Below are positions 1 through 9,632 of a DNA stretch of 64,000 nucleotides, piece by piece. The notes below the pieces were generated by a model, which saw nothing but the letters and a program-made list of their open reading frames with translations, ran no database searches and had not been told where the DNA came from. This DNA is from JBBDQZ01 sp040905705 (GTDB lineage Bacteria > Bacteroidota > Rhodothermia > Balneolales > Natronogracilivirgulaceae), in the NCBI GenBank assembly GCA_040905705.1, contig JBBDQZ010000076.1:3348-67347 (forward strand). Direction: 5' to 3'. Within the stretch, counting starts at the first letter, position 1; the number at the start of each line of letters is the position of its first letter. A program made the position numbers and the translations under genes.

Positions 1-688
1 CCACGTCTCCATATCCTGCGACGACAGCCACTTTTCCGGCCAGCATCACATCGGTTGCACGACGAATGGCATCCACGCAGGATTCGCGGCATCCGTATTT
101 GTTGTCAAACTTCGATTTGGTAACCGAGTCGTTCACGTTGATCGCGGGAACGGGAAGGGTTCCCTCCCTCATTCGATCATAAAGGCGATGTACTCCGGTA
201 GTGGTTTCCTCGGAAATTCCGTATAGATTTTTTGCCAATTCAGGATAGTTGTCGAGGACCATGTTGGTCAGGTCTCCTCCATCATCCAGGATCAGACTCA
301 ACGGCTGTCCGTCATCAAAAAACAGGGTCTGTTCAATACACCAGTTGTATTCCTCTTCGGTCAGGCCTTTCCATGCATATACCGGAACACCCGTTTTGGC
401 GATGGCGGCGGCGGCATGATCCTGGGTCGAATAGATGTTGCAGGAGGACCACTGCACCTTTGCCCCCAGTTCTATCAGGGTTTCAATCAGGACCGCTGTC
501 TGGATAGTCATGTGAAGACAACCGGCAATCCGGGCTCCTTTCAAGGGTTTTTGAGCACCATATTCCTCGCGCAAAGCCATCAATCCGGGCATTTCAGCCT
601 CGGCAAGATGGATTTCCTTGCGGCCGTACTCATGCAGGGATATATCGGCTACTTTGTAGGGCAATTTTTTCTCTTTAACTGTAGACAT
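1..688 (-). CDS. ahcY: Adenosylhomocysteinase, 5' part (runs off the left edge)
   Basis: S-adenosylhomocysteine hydrolase reversibly splits SAH into adenosine and homocysteine in the cytosol, keeping methylation reactions running. The minus-strand frame opens at an ATG at 686-688 and stays open for about 229 codons to the window edge. Family hallmarks are visible: the start VADISL, LAEAEMPGL, GCLHMTIQTAVLIETL, the substrate loop with CNIYSTQDHAAAA, DDGGDLT, and VNDSVTKSKFDNKYGCRESC. The Rossmann motif GYGDVG begins at the very edge. Roughly the N-terminal half is present and the NAD-binding half lies outside. The upstream gene on the same strand is a thioredoxin-like protein 173 bp away; I see no SAH riboswitch in the gap. 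Confidence 0.95.
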   Translation of the reverse strand, partial: MSTVKEKKLPYKVADISLHEYGRKEIHLAEAEMPGLMALREEYGAQKPLKGARIAGCLHMTIQTAVLIETLIELGAKVQWSSCNIYSTQDHAAAAIAKTGVPVYAWKGLTEEEYNWCIEQTLFFDDGQPLSLILDDGGDLTNMVLDNYPELAKNLYGISEETTTGVHRLYDRMREGTLPVPAINVNDSVTKSKFDNKYGCRESCVDAIRRATDVMLAGKVAVVAGYGDV

Positions 689-860
689 ACACAACGATAT
701 TTTTTAATTCATCTTTCAGTTTTGATCCAGTTCCTGGATTATAGATATCAATAAATAAAAATGGATAAAAAAGCATTCATATGGTCGCACAAGGTCTTTT
801 TTTGTACCTCCAAATGCAACCCCTGTTTATGAAACACTTAACGAGACCCCCGGAGGCTGC

Positions 861-1379
861 TTACAGGTGATTTTCTATGATTTCCCGGGTGTTTTCATAG
901 TCGGCATCCGGCCCCTGGCTTCCCAAAACAGATTTAATATGCTGGCCGTTCGGATTCACATACACTTTATATGGAAGACTATGAACACCAAGATCGCGGG
1001 CAAGATCTTCGCCAAAAGCAAACACAAAATCGTAATTGTTGTTGTCGACAAACTTCTGCACTTGTTCAGGTGTATCCATGTAGCCGGGAGAAACGGCGAG
1101 TACAACGAAATCATCAGGATAGTCATCCATCAGTTTTTGAAGGGTTGGCATGCTGATGAGGCATGGAGTGCACCATGTTTCCCAAATATCAATTAAAATG
1201 GTTTTACCCTCAAAATCTTTCAGTGTCAATTCCTCACCCTCAAGATCTCTTAAAACGGCATTAAAGAGAATCTGGTCGACTTCGGATACTTCCGAGGTAT
1301 CGCTTTTTGATGTATTTGCCAGATGAATACCCGCGATAATCAATAAAAGGAAGAGGATGGATAAAGCAGCTCGTGTCAT
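861..1379 (-). CDS. TlpA/ResA-like thioredoxin-fold protein, membrane-anchored
   Basis: An exported thioredoxin-fold protein of about 172 residues. An N-terminal hydrophobic segment (about residues 2-17) serves as signal or anchor. The redox motif WCTPC has cysteines near residues 70 and 73, and the cis-proline region (HSLPYKVYVN) follows. These features match the TlpA/ResA/AhpC-TSA branch that reduces periplasmic disulfides, for example during cytochrome c maturation; no cytochrome genes are nearby, so the substrate is unknown. I chose the ATG at 1377-1379 because AAGGA lies 10 nt upstream and the hydrophobic segment follows at once; an in-frame ATG at 1421 would add 14 residues without a good ribosome site. 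A TATCTTTG box sits about 53 bp upstream. Confidence 0.85.
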   Translation of the reverse strand: MTRAALSILFLLLIIAGIHLANTSKSDTSEVSEVDQILFNAVLRDLEGEELTLKDFEGKTILIDIWETWCTPCLISMPTLQKLMDDYPDDFVVLAVSPGYMDTPEQVQKFVDNNNYDFVFAFGEDLARDLGVHSLPYKVYVNPNGQHIKSVLGSQGPDADYENTREIIENHL

Positions 1380-1431
1380 AACAGAACAATCCTTAATATG
1401 AAAAATGTAACCAGGGAGCACCCTGAATGTT

Positions 1432-1439
1432 CAAAGATA
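1432..1439 (-). promoter_or_regulatory. Candidate Bacteroidota-type -7 box for the thioredoxin-like gene
   Basis: On the minus strand this reads TATCTTTG, matching the TAnnTTTG -7 consensus known for the primary sigma factor of Bacteroidota. It lies about 50 bp before the chosen start at 1379. I see no clear -33 element. The identical octamer occurs before the acidic protein gene at 10704-10711. Confidence 0.4.
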
Positions 1440-1645
1440 ACTAACTTTCAGAAATAAATATTGTAAAAGGCTATGGCTGTAATCGAAGTCATTGCGAAAT
1501 CAGGCATTTTATGCCTATCTTACGGATTCCGTTTATGGCCAGTTGCCAATGTTTACGGGAATTTTGATGATTCCTTTAATGACTCCGGAATAGCTATTAA
1601 TCAACGGTGTGTTTAACTAACCGGCGGTCTGTTGAAATATTATTT

Positions 1646-2401
1646 ATGAGTATCGATACCATTCAAAAGCAGCGTTTTGAGCACAAATATGTGATCCCTG
1701 AAAAGGTCTCTTCGGGCATCCGTGATTTTATTTCGTGCTATTTGGATCTCGACTCGTATGGGGCCACGCAGCCCAATTTGTCCTATCCCGTGCATAGTAT
1801 TTATCTGGACTCCCCCACCATGCGGACCTACCAGGAAACGGTAAATGGCGACCGCAATCGTTATAAACTGCGTATTCGATACTATGAAATGTCGGATGAG
1901 GCGCCGGTCTATTTTGAGATAAAGCGCAGACATGACAGGATAATTGCGAAGAAGCGGGCCATCGTACATCGGCGTTTTGCCCGCGATCTGGTTAGAGGAT
2001 TTATTCCAGGCACGGCCGGGCTGGTAGACCCTTCTTCAGAACAACTGGATGCACTTTTGGATTTCACACGCTTTGTCTATCAGCTTAATGCAGAGCCCAA
2101 AGCACATGTCTCCTACTTGCGTGAAGCTTGGATGGCAGATGGTGCCAATAAAATACGTGTGACCATGGATCGTAAAGTGATTATCGAACCACAAAAACGG
2201 CTGAATTTTTCAACGGATTTACAGAATTCCCAACCGGTGTTCGGCAGGAATGTAATTCTGGAACTGAAGTTTACCAATCGATTTCCCATCTGGTTCAGAG
2301 AGATGGTTCAGATTTTTGGCCTTCAGCCGGGTGCCGCGGCAAAATACGTGGATGGGGTTTCCAATACGGGAGAATTTCGTTTTATACGCTCCAGTGTCTG
2401 A
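1646..2401 (+). CDS. VTC-domain protein (putative polyphosphate polymerase)
   Basis: A 251-residue protein with the VTC fold, a triphosphate-tunnel enzyme related to the catalytic domain of yeast Vtc4, which makes polyphosphate from ATP. Tunnel residues are in place: FEHKY near residues 11-15 (first strand E-x-K), a YLDSP strand, an arginine-rich run RNRYKLRIRYYE, FEIKRR, and a late ILELKF strand supplying the acidic metal ligand. There is no membrane segment, so it should act on the cytosolic face. The start is the ATG at 1646 rather than an in-frame start at 1607; conserved sequence begins soon after it. It is followed 16 bp later by a DUF4956 membrane protein, a pairing common in bacteria. 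The product is inferred from family. Confidence 0.85.
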   Translation: MSIDTIQKQRFEHKYVIPEKVSSGIRDFISCYLDLDSYGATQPNLSYPVHSIYLDSPTMRTYQETVNGDRNRYKLRIRYYEMSDEAPVYFEIKRRHDRIIAKKRAIVHRRFARDLVRGFIPGTAGLVDPSSEQLDALLDFTRFVYQLNAEPKAHVSYLREAWMADGANKIRVTMDRKVIIEPQKRLNFSTDLQNSQPVFGRNVILELKFTNRFPIWFREMVQIFGLQPGAAAKYVDGVSNTGEFRFIRSSV

Positions 2402-2417
2402 TTAAAAAATATAAACC

Positions 2418-3104
2418 ATGCAAGACTGGATTTATTTTGGAGATGTGGCGCCGGTGCCAACGGATTTTACAGCGCTGTTTATGGCTCTGCTTCTCGCTTT
2501 TTTGTGCGGACAAATCCTGGCATGGGTGTACATGTATACCCATACGGGCCTTTCCTATTCCCGTACGTATGTCAGTTCACTCATTTTGATTCCCATCACC
2601 GTTTCATTAGTGATGATGGTGCTGGATAATAACCTGGTCACAGCATTCAGCCTGATGGCGGTATTTGCCATTGTCCGTTTCCGTAACATTGTCCGGGATA
2701 CCCTTGATACCGTTTACATCCTGAGCCTCATTGTCATAGGAATGGCATGCGGAACGCAGCGGTTTTCTACTGCGCTGATCGGTACGTTTGTGGCATCCGG
2801 TGTGCTGATGTACATCTGGTTCACGTCATTCGGCAGTCGGCAACGATATGACCTTATTGTAAACCTTCATTGGTCGGAATCAATGAAGAAGCTCACGGAT
2901 TTGCAGCATATGCTGGAACGACATGCACTGAAAGTTCATATGGCAAGCCAGCGGTCTGCTGATGAAGAAGAGGGGGCGGATCTTTCGTACAGGCTGCTCC
3001 TCCGGGATCCGAACAGAGTGCAGGATCTGCTGAACGACCTTCAGGAAAACACAGCCATCACACGCGTAACCACGATAAGAGCCGAAGAGGAGTCTGAAGT
3101 TTGA
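2418..3104 (+). CDS. DUF4956 integral membrane protein
   Basis: A 228-residue protein whose first 140 residues hold about four or five hydrophobic helices (roughly 17-40, 50-68, 72-88, 98-116, 120-137). A conserved-looking loop VFAIVRFRNIVRDTLDT lies between helices, and a soluble C-terminal domain of about 85 residues follows. This is the architecture of DUF4956, a family of unknown function usually encoded beside VTC-domain proteins. The gene lies between the VTC protein and a HlyD-type adaptor in an apparent operon (16 and 13 bp gaps). A role in moving or anchoring the VTC product at the inner membrane is reasonable but unproven. Confidence 0.85.
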   Translation: MQDWIYFGDVAPVPTDFTALFMALLLAFLCGQILAWVYMYTHTGLSYSRTYVSSLILIPITVSLVMMVLDNNLVTAFSLMAVFAIVRFRNIVRDTLDTVYILSLIVIGMACGTQRFSTALIGTFVASGVLMYIWFTSFGSRQRYDLIVNLHWSESMKKLTDLQHMLERHALKVHMASQRSADEEEGADLSYRLLLRDPNRVQDLLNDLQENTAITRVTTIRAEEESEV

Positions 3105-3117
3105 TTTGAAAAATATT

Positions 3118-4218
3118 ATGTCTGATAATCTGGATAAAATACCGGTACCCCTCTCTCAGAGATGGAGAGAAATCAGGGTAAAATTATTTCCGCTGCTTGT
3201 TTTTGTCCTGGTAGCGGGCGTCGTTGCCTGGCTATGGAAAGACAGGGTGGATACGGCCAATATGGTTGGAAAGGTGGTTGGGAAACAGGCCGAGGTACGT
3301 AGTCCCCGTTCCGGATCGCTGGCAGATATTGTGGTGCGGGCATTTGATACGGTTTCCGCCGGTGATCCGATTGGAAGACTTATCACAACGGATCCAAAAA
3401 TTGTGGAAGCAGAACTGGCGGTTGTCCTGGCAGAAATCGAGCTGCTTCGTCTATCCATGGCCCCGTTTGCTGATCAGCAGCGTAATCTGATGGATTATGA
3501 GTCGATGCAAATAGAATTTATGGAAAACCGTGCACGGCTTGGGATGGCAAGAATTCGCTTACTCCAGTCGGAACGAGAGTATGATCGCATCAAGAGAATT
3601 TATGAAGATGGATTGACTTCGGTGGAAGCATATGAGCAGGTGGAGACGGATTATCTTGAGCTTGAAGAAGAAGTCAAAATTGTAGAGGAACTTGTGGAAC
3701 GGCTCCAAAATCGGCTGGAGGCTGTTGATCTTAGTGAAATGATCAAGTTGTGGCAGGAAACAAATCCAAGAGCAGCAGCTATTGAGGTACATCAAAGGAC
3801 ACTGGACAAAATCAAAGCTGAAATGATGCCGATTGTACTTGAGGCTCCAATGAGCGGACAAATTGCGAGCGTTCAAAAAATGAGTGGAGAGTTCGTCAAT
3901 GAGGGAGAGGTTGTTTTTCAGATCTATTCCTCTCAGCCCGATTACATAATTGCTCATTTGCCTCATCCCGTGATGTTCGAACCGGAACCGGGAATGGAAG
4001 TGCTTGTACGCAAGCAAAATCGATCCGGTGAGGAAGCGATTATGCAGATCACCGAGGTCGGAGTACAGCTGGAAGCTATTGCAGATACATCAGAGCCCGT
4101 GTCATTGTTTCCCAATCAATTATTCGGCGCCACCGGACTGCCCCTTCGCATCCGTATCAATCCGGTGCTGGATTTGAGGCCGGGCGAAATGGTTGACATG
4201 AGATTGTTGGCCCGATAA
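3118..4218 (+). CDS. HlyD-family periplasmic adaptor protein
   Basis: A 366-residue membrane fusion protein. It has a short cytosolic tail, one membrane helix (about residues 20-40, VFVLVAGVVAWLW), a split biotinyl-lipoyl-like domain (first half near 65-100 with DTVSAGDPIG, second half with LEAPMSGQIASVQKM), and a long charged coiled coil between them (about 100-225). Such adaptors link an inner-membrane transporter to an outer-membrane channel. No ABC, RND or TolC partner is adjacent; its neighbours are the DUF4956 and VTC genes, so it may serve them. The start could also be a TTG at 3106, four codons earlier; I prefer the ATG. Confidence 0.85.
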   Translation: MSDNLDKIPVPLSQRWREIRVKLFPLLVFVLVAGVVAWLWKDRVDTANMVGKVVGKQAEVRSPRSGSLADIVVRAFDTVSAGDPIGRLITTDPKIVEAELAVVLAEIELLRLSMAPFADQQRNLMDYESMQIEFMENRARLGMARIRLLQSEREYDRIKRIYEDGLTSVEAYEQVETDYLELEEEVKIVEELVERLQNRLEAVDLSEMIKLWQETNPRAAAIEVHQRTLDKIKAEMMPIVLEAPMSGQIASVQKMSGEFVNEGEVVFQIYSSQPDYIIAHLPHPVMFEPEPGMEVLVRKQNRSGEEAIMQITEVGVQLEAIADTSEPVSLFPNQLFGATGLPLRIRINPVLDLRPGEMVDMRLLAR

Positions 4219-4463
4219 ACACTTTTTTGCTTTGTTGTTACCACATCGTTATTGTCATGCCGGATTGGAATACATACACCTATATATCGTTATTGTTACC
4301 GTTATTTCGGTTTATGGTTATTAATAACGATTTATCGGTGCTTGTTGGCAACATGTTCCCTGTTAAACGTTTATATTTAATTTTTGGAAACGCAAATATG
4401 TATTGTTGATATTGCGTTGATGAATCATCTTATCCTGATAACGAGACTTTTCAATTTTTATAA

Positions 4464-7130
4464 GTGAGCAAATTTTTTTGCAAAAACGATCCAGCAAGCA
4501 GCAGTCAAATTAAAGTCATAACGGCGGTCTGGTGTCTGGCATGGTCGTTAATGGGGGCCTCACCTGCAATCCAGGAGGCCGGTGCGCAAGGCACATCCGG
4601 ATTGTTTCCGTTACATCCGGAACGCCTGGAAGTATTGACTCATCAGGAACATTTGTTTTTTGAAACCCTTTGGGAAGCTGAAAATGAACGTGGAGGGCTG
4701 TGGGCGCCAGAGCAGGAAGCCGGGGACGGCCGATTTCAGGTTGGGTTAGGGCATGAGCCTGCCCGACATGAGGATAAGATCATTCATCTTACAGATTATC
4801 TCTATCGGATTCCGCAAATCAGGGATGCGCACAAAGCCTACCTTGAAATGCGTCGCCATCGACCGGATGAGTTACGGCAAATGCAGGATATGGCAAGTTA
4901 TGAAGTAGGGGATACCCGGGATTTCCATGTTTATAACGTGGATGAAAGCAACGGATCCAACCAGGTCTATGATCGTATTGCGTTTGAATTGAGAGAAATA
5001 GGGGTTAGATCCGAGATATGGGTGGAGCGGGATGAGTACGTAACCGGCAAAGTGGATGATGATGTGGTCTCGGCCATGATGGAGGCATTTGAAAACAGTA
5101 CCCCCAGTCGTTCTATTGATCCGGAACAGGGCATTATTACGAATAATATTGATATTTTTGCAAAAGGTAATCCGGAATTGGTACCGGATCCGGATGGCAG
5201 CGGCAAGGTCAAAATCCTGATTGTAGATATTCAGGATGGGTGGGATTCGGAAGAAGGAGGAGGGTATGTGGCCGGTTTTTTCAATCCGGGCGATTTAAGC
5301 CCGGCCACCTCTAATCCCAACAGCAATCAGGCCGCGGTACTCTATATTGATTCTTATCCCGGTATATATTCTGAAAATCGATCGCCGAATCCCAACCGTC
5401 CACTGAATACGGTAGCACATGAATTCCAGCATCTCATTCAGGCCGAACATGGTTATCTGATCACATTTATGGACGAAGGTCAATCCGAGATTGCTGAAAT
5501 TTTCAATGGATTCGATGCCCGGGTGATGAGTTTCCTGGACAATCCCGATGAAGTGAGCGGGGACGTGGAGGAGGAAGATGCAGACGGTTTTCTGCGGTGG
5601 CGGTCGAATAAGAATGAGGTATCAAGGGACTATGAAAGAGCCCAGTTATTTCACAGTTATCTCTATGAAAGGGTGGGCGTGGAGATTATCGGAAGTCTGA
5701 CCCAGAGCAGTTCGGGTGCGCCCTGGACCCAGTATCAAAGGATTCTGGATAAGTCAGATCAGAATTTGGAATTACGTAATATCCTTGCGGAGTTTTATGT
5801 AGCAAACTGGTTGAACAACCGGGATATCGGAACGGAAATTTATGGGTATTCCCTGCCGCAACTTGCCGGGGTTCGCGTATCAATACCAGGCCGGCGATTC
5901 GCGAATTCCGATGAACGGCCGTGGATAAGCAACGAGCAAGTTCATTTGAGGTATGGAAGTGCCATGTACACTCATTGGCCGGATATTGAAGACCTTTCGA
6001 TATATCTTGATACTTCGTCCGAAATACTTCATTATGCCATTGTTGAAGATGACACGGGTAACATTCATGTTGTTAACATAGATGAACCGGAGTTCCATCT
6101 TGCAGGGAAGTTTAATTCGGTCGTTTTGGTTTCGGTTAATTCCGTTGTTGTATTGAATAGTGATGGTTATGGCAGCAGAGCGTTCAGCTATTCGGCCGAG
6201 TGGACGACACGCGCGTTTCGGGTGGTGGATCTCAATTATGCCAAAGCTCCGATTGCCGGTTATTATCCTGTTCCGAGGGCCGAAAATGAATCGACCACAA
6301 TTCAGGGAGTTTCATTGCGGGTGGACCCTGAATATGACGGAGAACTGGTGGGTATAGAAGTTCGGCTGGCACCTGGTGAAGAAGCGGTCCAGGGCACCGG
6401 CACTCTTCGTGTCAGTGTTACCAATTCAACGCAGAGTGGCGGGACGAGTGATGATGAAAGGGATGCCGTTTTTGTGCCTGCGGGTCTGATAGCTTACAAG
6501 GATATCGATTTTGAGGACTTGAATACCTCATTGAACAGCATTGACTTAAGCGATCTTGATGTTAGCCTGGAAGCCGGACAGAATTATCATTTGGTACTTC
6601 ATGTGATGGATGAGTCTGAAGATGCTGAACTCAGGTTCCTTCTGGATCAGGGATCGGATGATAAGGCTAATAATAACTACTATCCGGTTCGGACGTTACT
6701 TGCCGTCGTTAATCAGGACGGGGATGACGGTTGGGCACGATTTTCAGGTAAAGAGGGAGACCCAAATGACAATGACAATAAAAACCTGGACATGACGATA
6801 CGGCTGCGGAGCTATATCCCTGTTACTGACGAATTCCCGGGTTTGGCGGTATCGAAAAGATTCAAGCTCCTTTCCAATTATCCCAATCCTTTTAATACAG
6901 GAACCATGATCCCGGTTAATATCCCTGTAAGTGTGCAGGGGAATGCCCCGGTTCGAATCGATTTGTATGATATCACCGGTCGACATGTCACCACACTGTT
7001 AGATGGACATCTTGATGCCGGGGTGCACCATGTACCATTCGAGGCTGAGAATCTGGCCAGTGGAATTTATATCGTGCGATTGCAGGCAGAAGGAAGCATC
7101 GATGCCCGGCAAATCACGTTAATTAAATAA
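4464..7130 (+). CDS. Secreted putative zinc metallopeptidase with T9SS sorting domain
   Basis: An 888-residue exported protein. The N-terminus has a hydrophobic segment ending near ASPAIQEAGAQG, a likely Sec signal. The motif HEFQH at residues 319-323 plus EGQSE at about 338-342 is the HExxH...E arrangement of gluzincin-type peptidases (M6/M30-like), suggesting a catalytic zinc site; the specific family is uncertain. The middle is rich in beta structure. The last 86 residues (from 803, NYPNPFN, LYDITGR, LASGIYIVRL) form a typical T9SS type A sorting domain, so the protein should cross the outer membrane through that system. The start codon is GTG. It follows the adaptor gene after a 245-bp gap and may be transcribed separately. 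Confidence 0.8.
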   Translation: MSKFFCKNDPASSSQIKVITAVWCLAWSLMGASPAIQEAGAQGTSGLFPLHPERLEVLTHQEHLFFETLWEAENERGGLWAPEQEAGDGRFQVGLGHEPARHEDKIIHLTDYLYRIPQIRDAHKAYLEMRRHRPDELRQMQDMASYEVGDTRDFHVYNVDESNGSNQVYDRIAFELREIGVRSEIWVERDEYVTGKVDDDVVSAMMEAFENSTPSRSIDPEQGIITNNIDIFAKGNPELVPDPDGSGKVKILIVDIQDGWDSEEGGGYVAGFFNPGDLSPATSNPNSNQAAVLYIDSYPGIYSENRSPNPNRPLNTVAHEFQHLIQAEHGYLITFMDEGQSEIAEIFNGFDARVMSFLDNPDEVSGDVEEEDADGFLRWRSNKNEVSRDYERAQLFHSYLYERVGVEIIGSLTQSSSGAPWTQYQRILDKSDQNLELRNILAEFYVANWLNNRDIGTEIYGYSLPQLAGVRVSIPGRRFANSDERPWISNEQVHLRYGSAMYTHWPDIEDLSIYLDTSSEILHYAIVEDDTGNIHVVNIDEPEFHLAGKFNSVVLVSVNSVVVLNSDGYGSRAFSYSAEWTTRAFRVVDLNYAKAPIAGYYPVPRAENESTTIQGVSLRVDPEYDGELVGIEVRLAPGEEAVQGTGTLRVSVTNSTQSGGTSDDERDAVFVPAGLIAYKDIDFEDLNTSLNSIDLSDLDVSLEAGQNYHLVLHVMDESEDAELRFLLDQGSDDKANNNYYPVRTLLAVVNQDGDDGWARFSGKEGDPNDNDNKNLDMTIRLRSYIPVTDEFPGLAVSKRFKLLSNYPNPFNTGTMIPVNIPVSVQGNAPVRIDLYDITGRHVTTLLDGHLDAGVHHVPFEAENLASGIYIVRLQAEGSIDARQITLIK

Positions 7131-7163
7131 AGAGCTGTATCATCGATATTTTGGACGGCCGGT

Positions 7164-9632
7164 TCATGGGCGTTTCCGGAAGTTTTCTTCCAAAACATTC
7201 TGTTTCCAGGGCACATATTTATACATCCGTCCGTCACTTTTATAGATAACGGCTCCCTCAAGGCTTGTAAATCTGGTTGACACCCCTGATTCCTTTAGCC
7301 TCCGTATGGTGCTTTGATGTGGATGGTTATAGCGATTGCTCCAGGCGAGTGAAGCCACCCCCTTCTCAGGGCGGACCCTGTTTAAATAATCCGTAGTTGA
7401 ACTGGTACGGCTTGCGTGATGGCCAATTTTTAACAAATTAGCTTGCAGAAGATCCCCGAAGGTTTTAACCATGAACGTTTCGGCCTCCCTTTCCGCATCG
7501 CCAGAGAGAATCAATCGGGTATCTCCAAATATGACCATCAATACTACGGACCGGTTATTAGGATCCGTTGCAGATATTTCATTCGATGGAGCTAATACGA
7601 GCATGGGCATCAAGGGATCGGTGTCAATTCTGTCGCCGGTGGAAAGCATTCGAACCGGGATATTTTTTTGATACGCGCGCTTCATATATTGATGGTATAA
7701 ATTGGTCTCATGCCCGTATGGGGACTGGTATATCGTATCTATGGGAATATGATCCATAAGTGAGACCATACCTCCGATATGATCGGCATGGGGATGTGAA
7801 AGGATCACTCCGTCCAGTTTGTGAATTCCCATGGCTTTGAATTCAGGTAGGAGAATTCGATCAGCGGAATCAGATCGGGGAGTCCAGACACCAGTATCGT
7901 ATAAATAGTGAAACCCTGCCGGAGTTTGCAACAGTACAGCATCCCCTTGTCCGACGTCAAAAAAAGTGACTTGTAATAGAGGTCGATGCCATTTGGGAAA
8001 CATTCGATCCACTTGAAAAGCCAGGAGGCAGGCGATCAGTGCGCAAGCCATTTTCCAGCGAAGGGCTGGTAAACGAAGCGATGCAAACAGAGCCAAACCG
8101 CATATCCAGATAGCAAAGATCCAGTTACTGGTTAGCGTTCCCTCAATCCAGGAAAAAGTACTCGATCCAATCCATAATACATAAGAAGTCAACCCGGTTA
8201 AAATATAGTCACCGGGGGTATTCAGTAATAACGCAATACCCGGATCCAAGACGGCAAGGATCAGGCAGATAAAGGTCCAAAGAAACATAAGCTGAACAAA
8301 CGGTATGGCCAGTGTATTGCTTAGCGGCCCTGCGATGGAAAACTCGTTAAAATGATAAATCAACAACGGGTAGAGTCCGCCTTGTACCAACACACTGACT
8401 ATGACAAGCTGGAATAAAGCACCGGTTTTCGTGTATCGGTAGGCCGTTGGCAGCAAAAAACGAACGGCGGGTAGCGAAGTCAGGATAATGGAAACGGCAA
8501 TAAATGAAAGTTGGAAACCGACATCGAAAAGCATGACGGGGTCGATGATCAGCAGTATGAATGCTACTAATCCCAGAATATTTACAGAGGAACCGGCTTT
8601 GTGAAATATTCGAGCGAATATCATAAAAAAAGCCATGAGGGACGCCCTGGAAACAGAAACAGAAAATCCGGTAATACCGGCATAAAACAAAAGCAGTAAC
8701 CCACTACTGATGAGCCCGGTAAACCGACTTGTTTGTGATTGCCGGAACCAGGGGAGGATCATCCAGAGTGGAATCAGGATAAAACCAACATGCATACCGG
8801 AGACTGCCATCAGATGGGCAAGGCCGGCACGGGAAAAAGAGGAGCGGAGATGAGGGTCAAGGCCAGAACGATCTCCGAGTATGATCGCTTTTGCCAGGTC
8901 TGAATTTTTATGTGAAAACAGGTTTGTAACCGCCTCCGTGAAGGTTGCCTGACGATGGATCCAGAAGGTTGCCGGACGGCTGGTTTCAAAGTAAGAGATA
9001 TCGGTAATATAAATGATCGAATAAATATCCTGTCGTGCCAGAAAACCGGCATAGTCAAATTCATTAGGATTTCGACGTTTTTGCGGTTGTTGCAGATCAC
9101 CATGGAAATGAATATACGTGCCCTTACTCAGCGTATGCGATTCCCCATTGGGAATGATGGTTTCTATGAGATCTTCCCTTATAAACGCCTCTGTTTTGAA
9201 GGACTGCAACCATGTGGGCAAACCATGGATATGTGCGGAGTCGATTCGTACGGTAAACAGGAGACTTCCGGATATGGTCGTTCTGGCGGAGGTCACCATG
9301 CCATAAAAAGTAAGGTCATCATCATCAAATAAAGCAAGCAGGTGTTCATCCGGCGGATTTGATTGAGTCTGTTTTTGAAGATGAAACAAGCCAAAACCTG
9401 TCAGAATGAACAGATACAGCAAAGGAATAATATACATACGAACAAAGGCCGTTCGTGTGCGTGACAGTATGAGATATGTACAAACTGCCACAGTAAGAGC
9501 GATTCCTATCCATTCAGTGGGTACATCCAACCGAAACTCATGACCCAAAACAATTCCGGATGAAAAAAGGATAGCTATCCGGAGGGCAGGATATGCACTC
9601 AGGTTGACGGATACCGGTCTTCCTACAGACAT
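7164..9632 (-). CDS. comEC: ComEC/Rec2-family DNA uptake channel
   Basis: An 822-residue inner-membrane protein. Order: N-terminal helices and a soluble DUF4131-like region (about 1-220), a multi-helix competence domain (about 230-510, including LAHLMAVSGMHVGF), and a C-terminal metallo-beta-lactamase domain starting near DVGQGDAVLLQT with LSHPHADHIGG and a late IGHHASRTS. This is the full-length layout of ComEC, the channel that passes single-stranded DNA into the cytosol during natural transformation. A ComEA-like DNA-binding protein is encoded at about 23.4 kb, not adjacent. The gene converges with the metallopeptidase gene, 33 bp between stops. Confidence 0.93.
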   Translation of the reverse strand: MSVGRPVSVNLSAYPALRIAILFSSGIVLGHEFRLDVPTEWIGIALTVAVCTYLILSRTRTAFVRMYIIPLLYLFILTGFGLFHLQKQTQSNPPDEHLLALFDDDDLTFYGMVTSARTTISGSLLFTVRIDSAHIHGLPTWLQSFKTEAFIREDLIETIIPNGESHTLSKGTYIHFHGDLQQPQKRRNPNEFDYAGFLARQDIYSIIYITDISYFETSRPATFWIHRQATFTEAVTNLFSHKNSDLAKAIILGDRSGLDPHLRSSFSRAGLAHLMAVSGMHVGFILIPLWMILPWFRQSQTSRFTGLISSGLLLLFYAGITGFSVSVSRASLMAFFMIFARIFHKAGSSVNILGLVAFILLIIDPVMLFDVGFQLSFIAVSIILTSLPAVRFLLPTAYRYTKTGALFQLVIVSVLVQGGLYPLLIYHFNEFSIAGPLSNTLAIPFVQLMFLWTFICLILAVLDPGIALLLNTPGDYILTGLTSYVLWIGSSTFSWIEGTLTSNWIFAIWICGLALFASLRLPALRWKMACALIACLLAFQVDRMFPKWHRPLLQVTFFDVGQGDAVLLQTPAGFHYLYDTGVWTPRSDSADRILLPEFKAMGIHKLDGVILSHPHADHIGGMVSLMDHIPIDTIYQSPYGHETNLYHQYMKRAYQKNIPVRMLSTGDRIDTDPLMPMLVLAPSNEISATDPNNRSVVLMVIFGDTRLILSGDAEREAETFMVKTFGDLLQANLLKIGHHASRTSSTTDYLNRVRPEKGVASLAWSNRYNHPHQSTIRRLKESGVSTRFTSLEGAVIYKSDGRMYKYVPWKQNVLEENFRKRP

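Noticed and set aside
689..860. Possible SAH or SAM riboswitch before ahcY
   Set aside because: I could not find the conserved pseudoknot or GA-rich core elements; no paired structure of that type is visible.
4227..4409. 60-codon plus-strand frame between the adaptor and metallopeptidase genes
   Set aside because: Low-complexity AT-rich sequence, no ribosome site and no protein-like pattern; probably chance.
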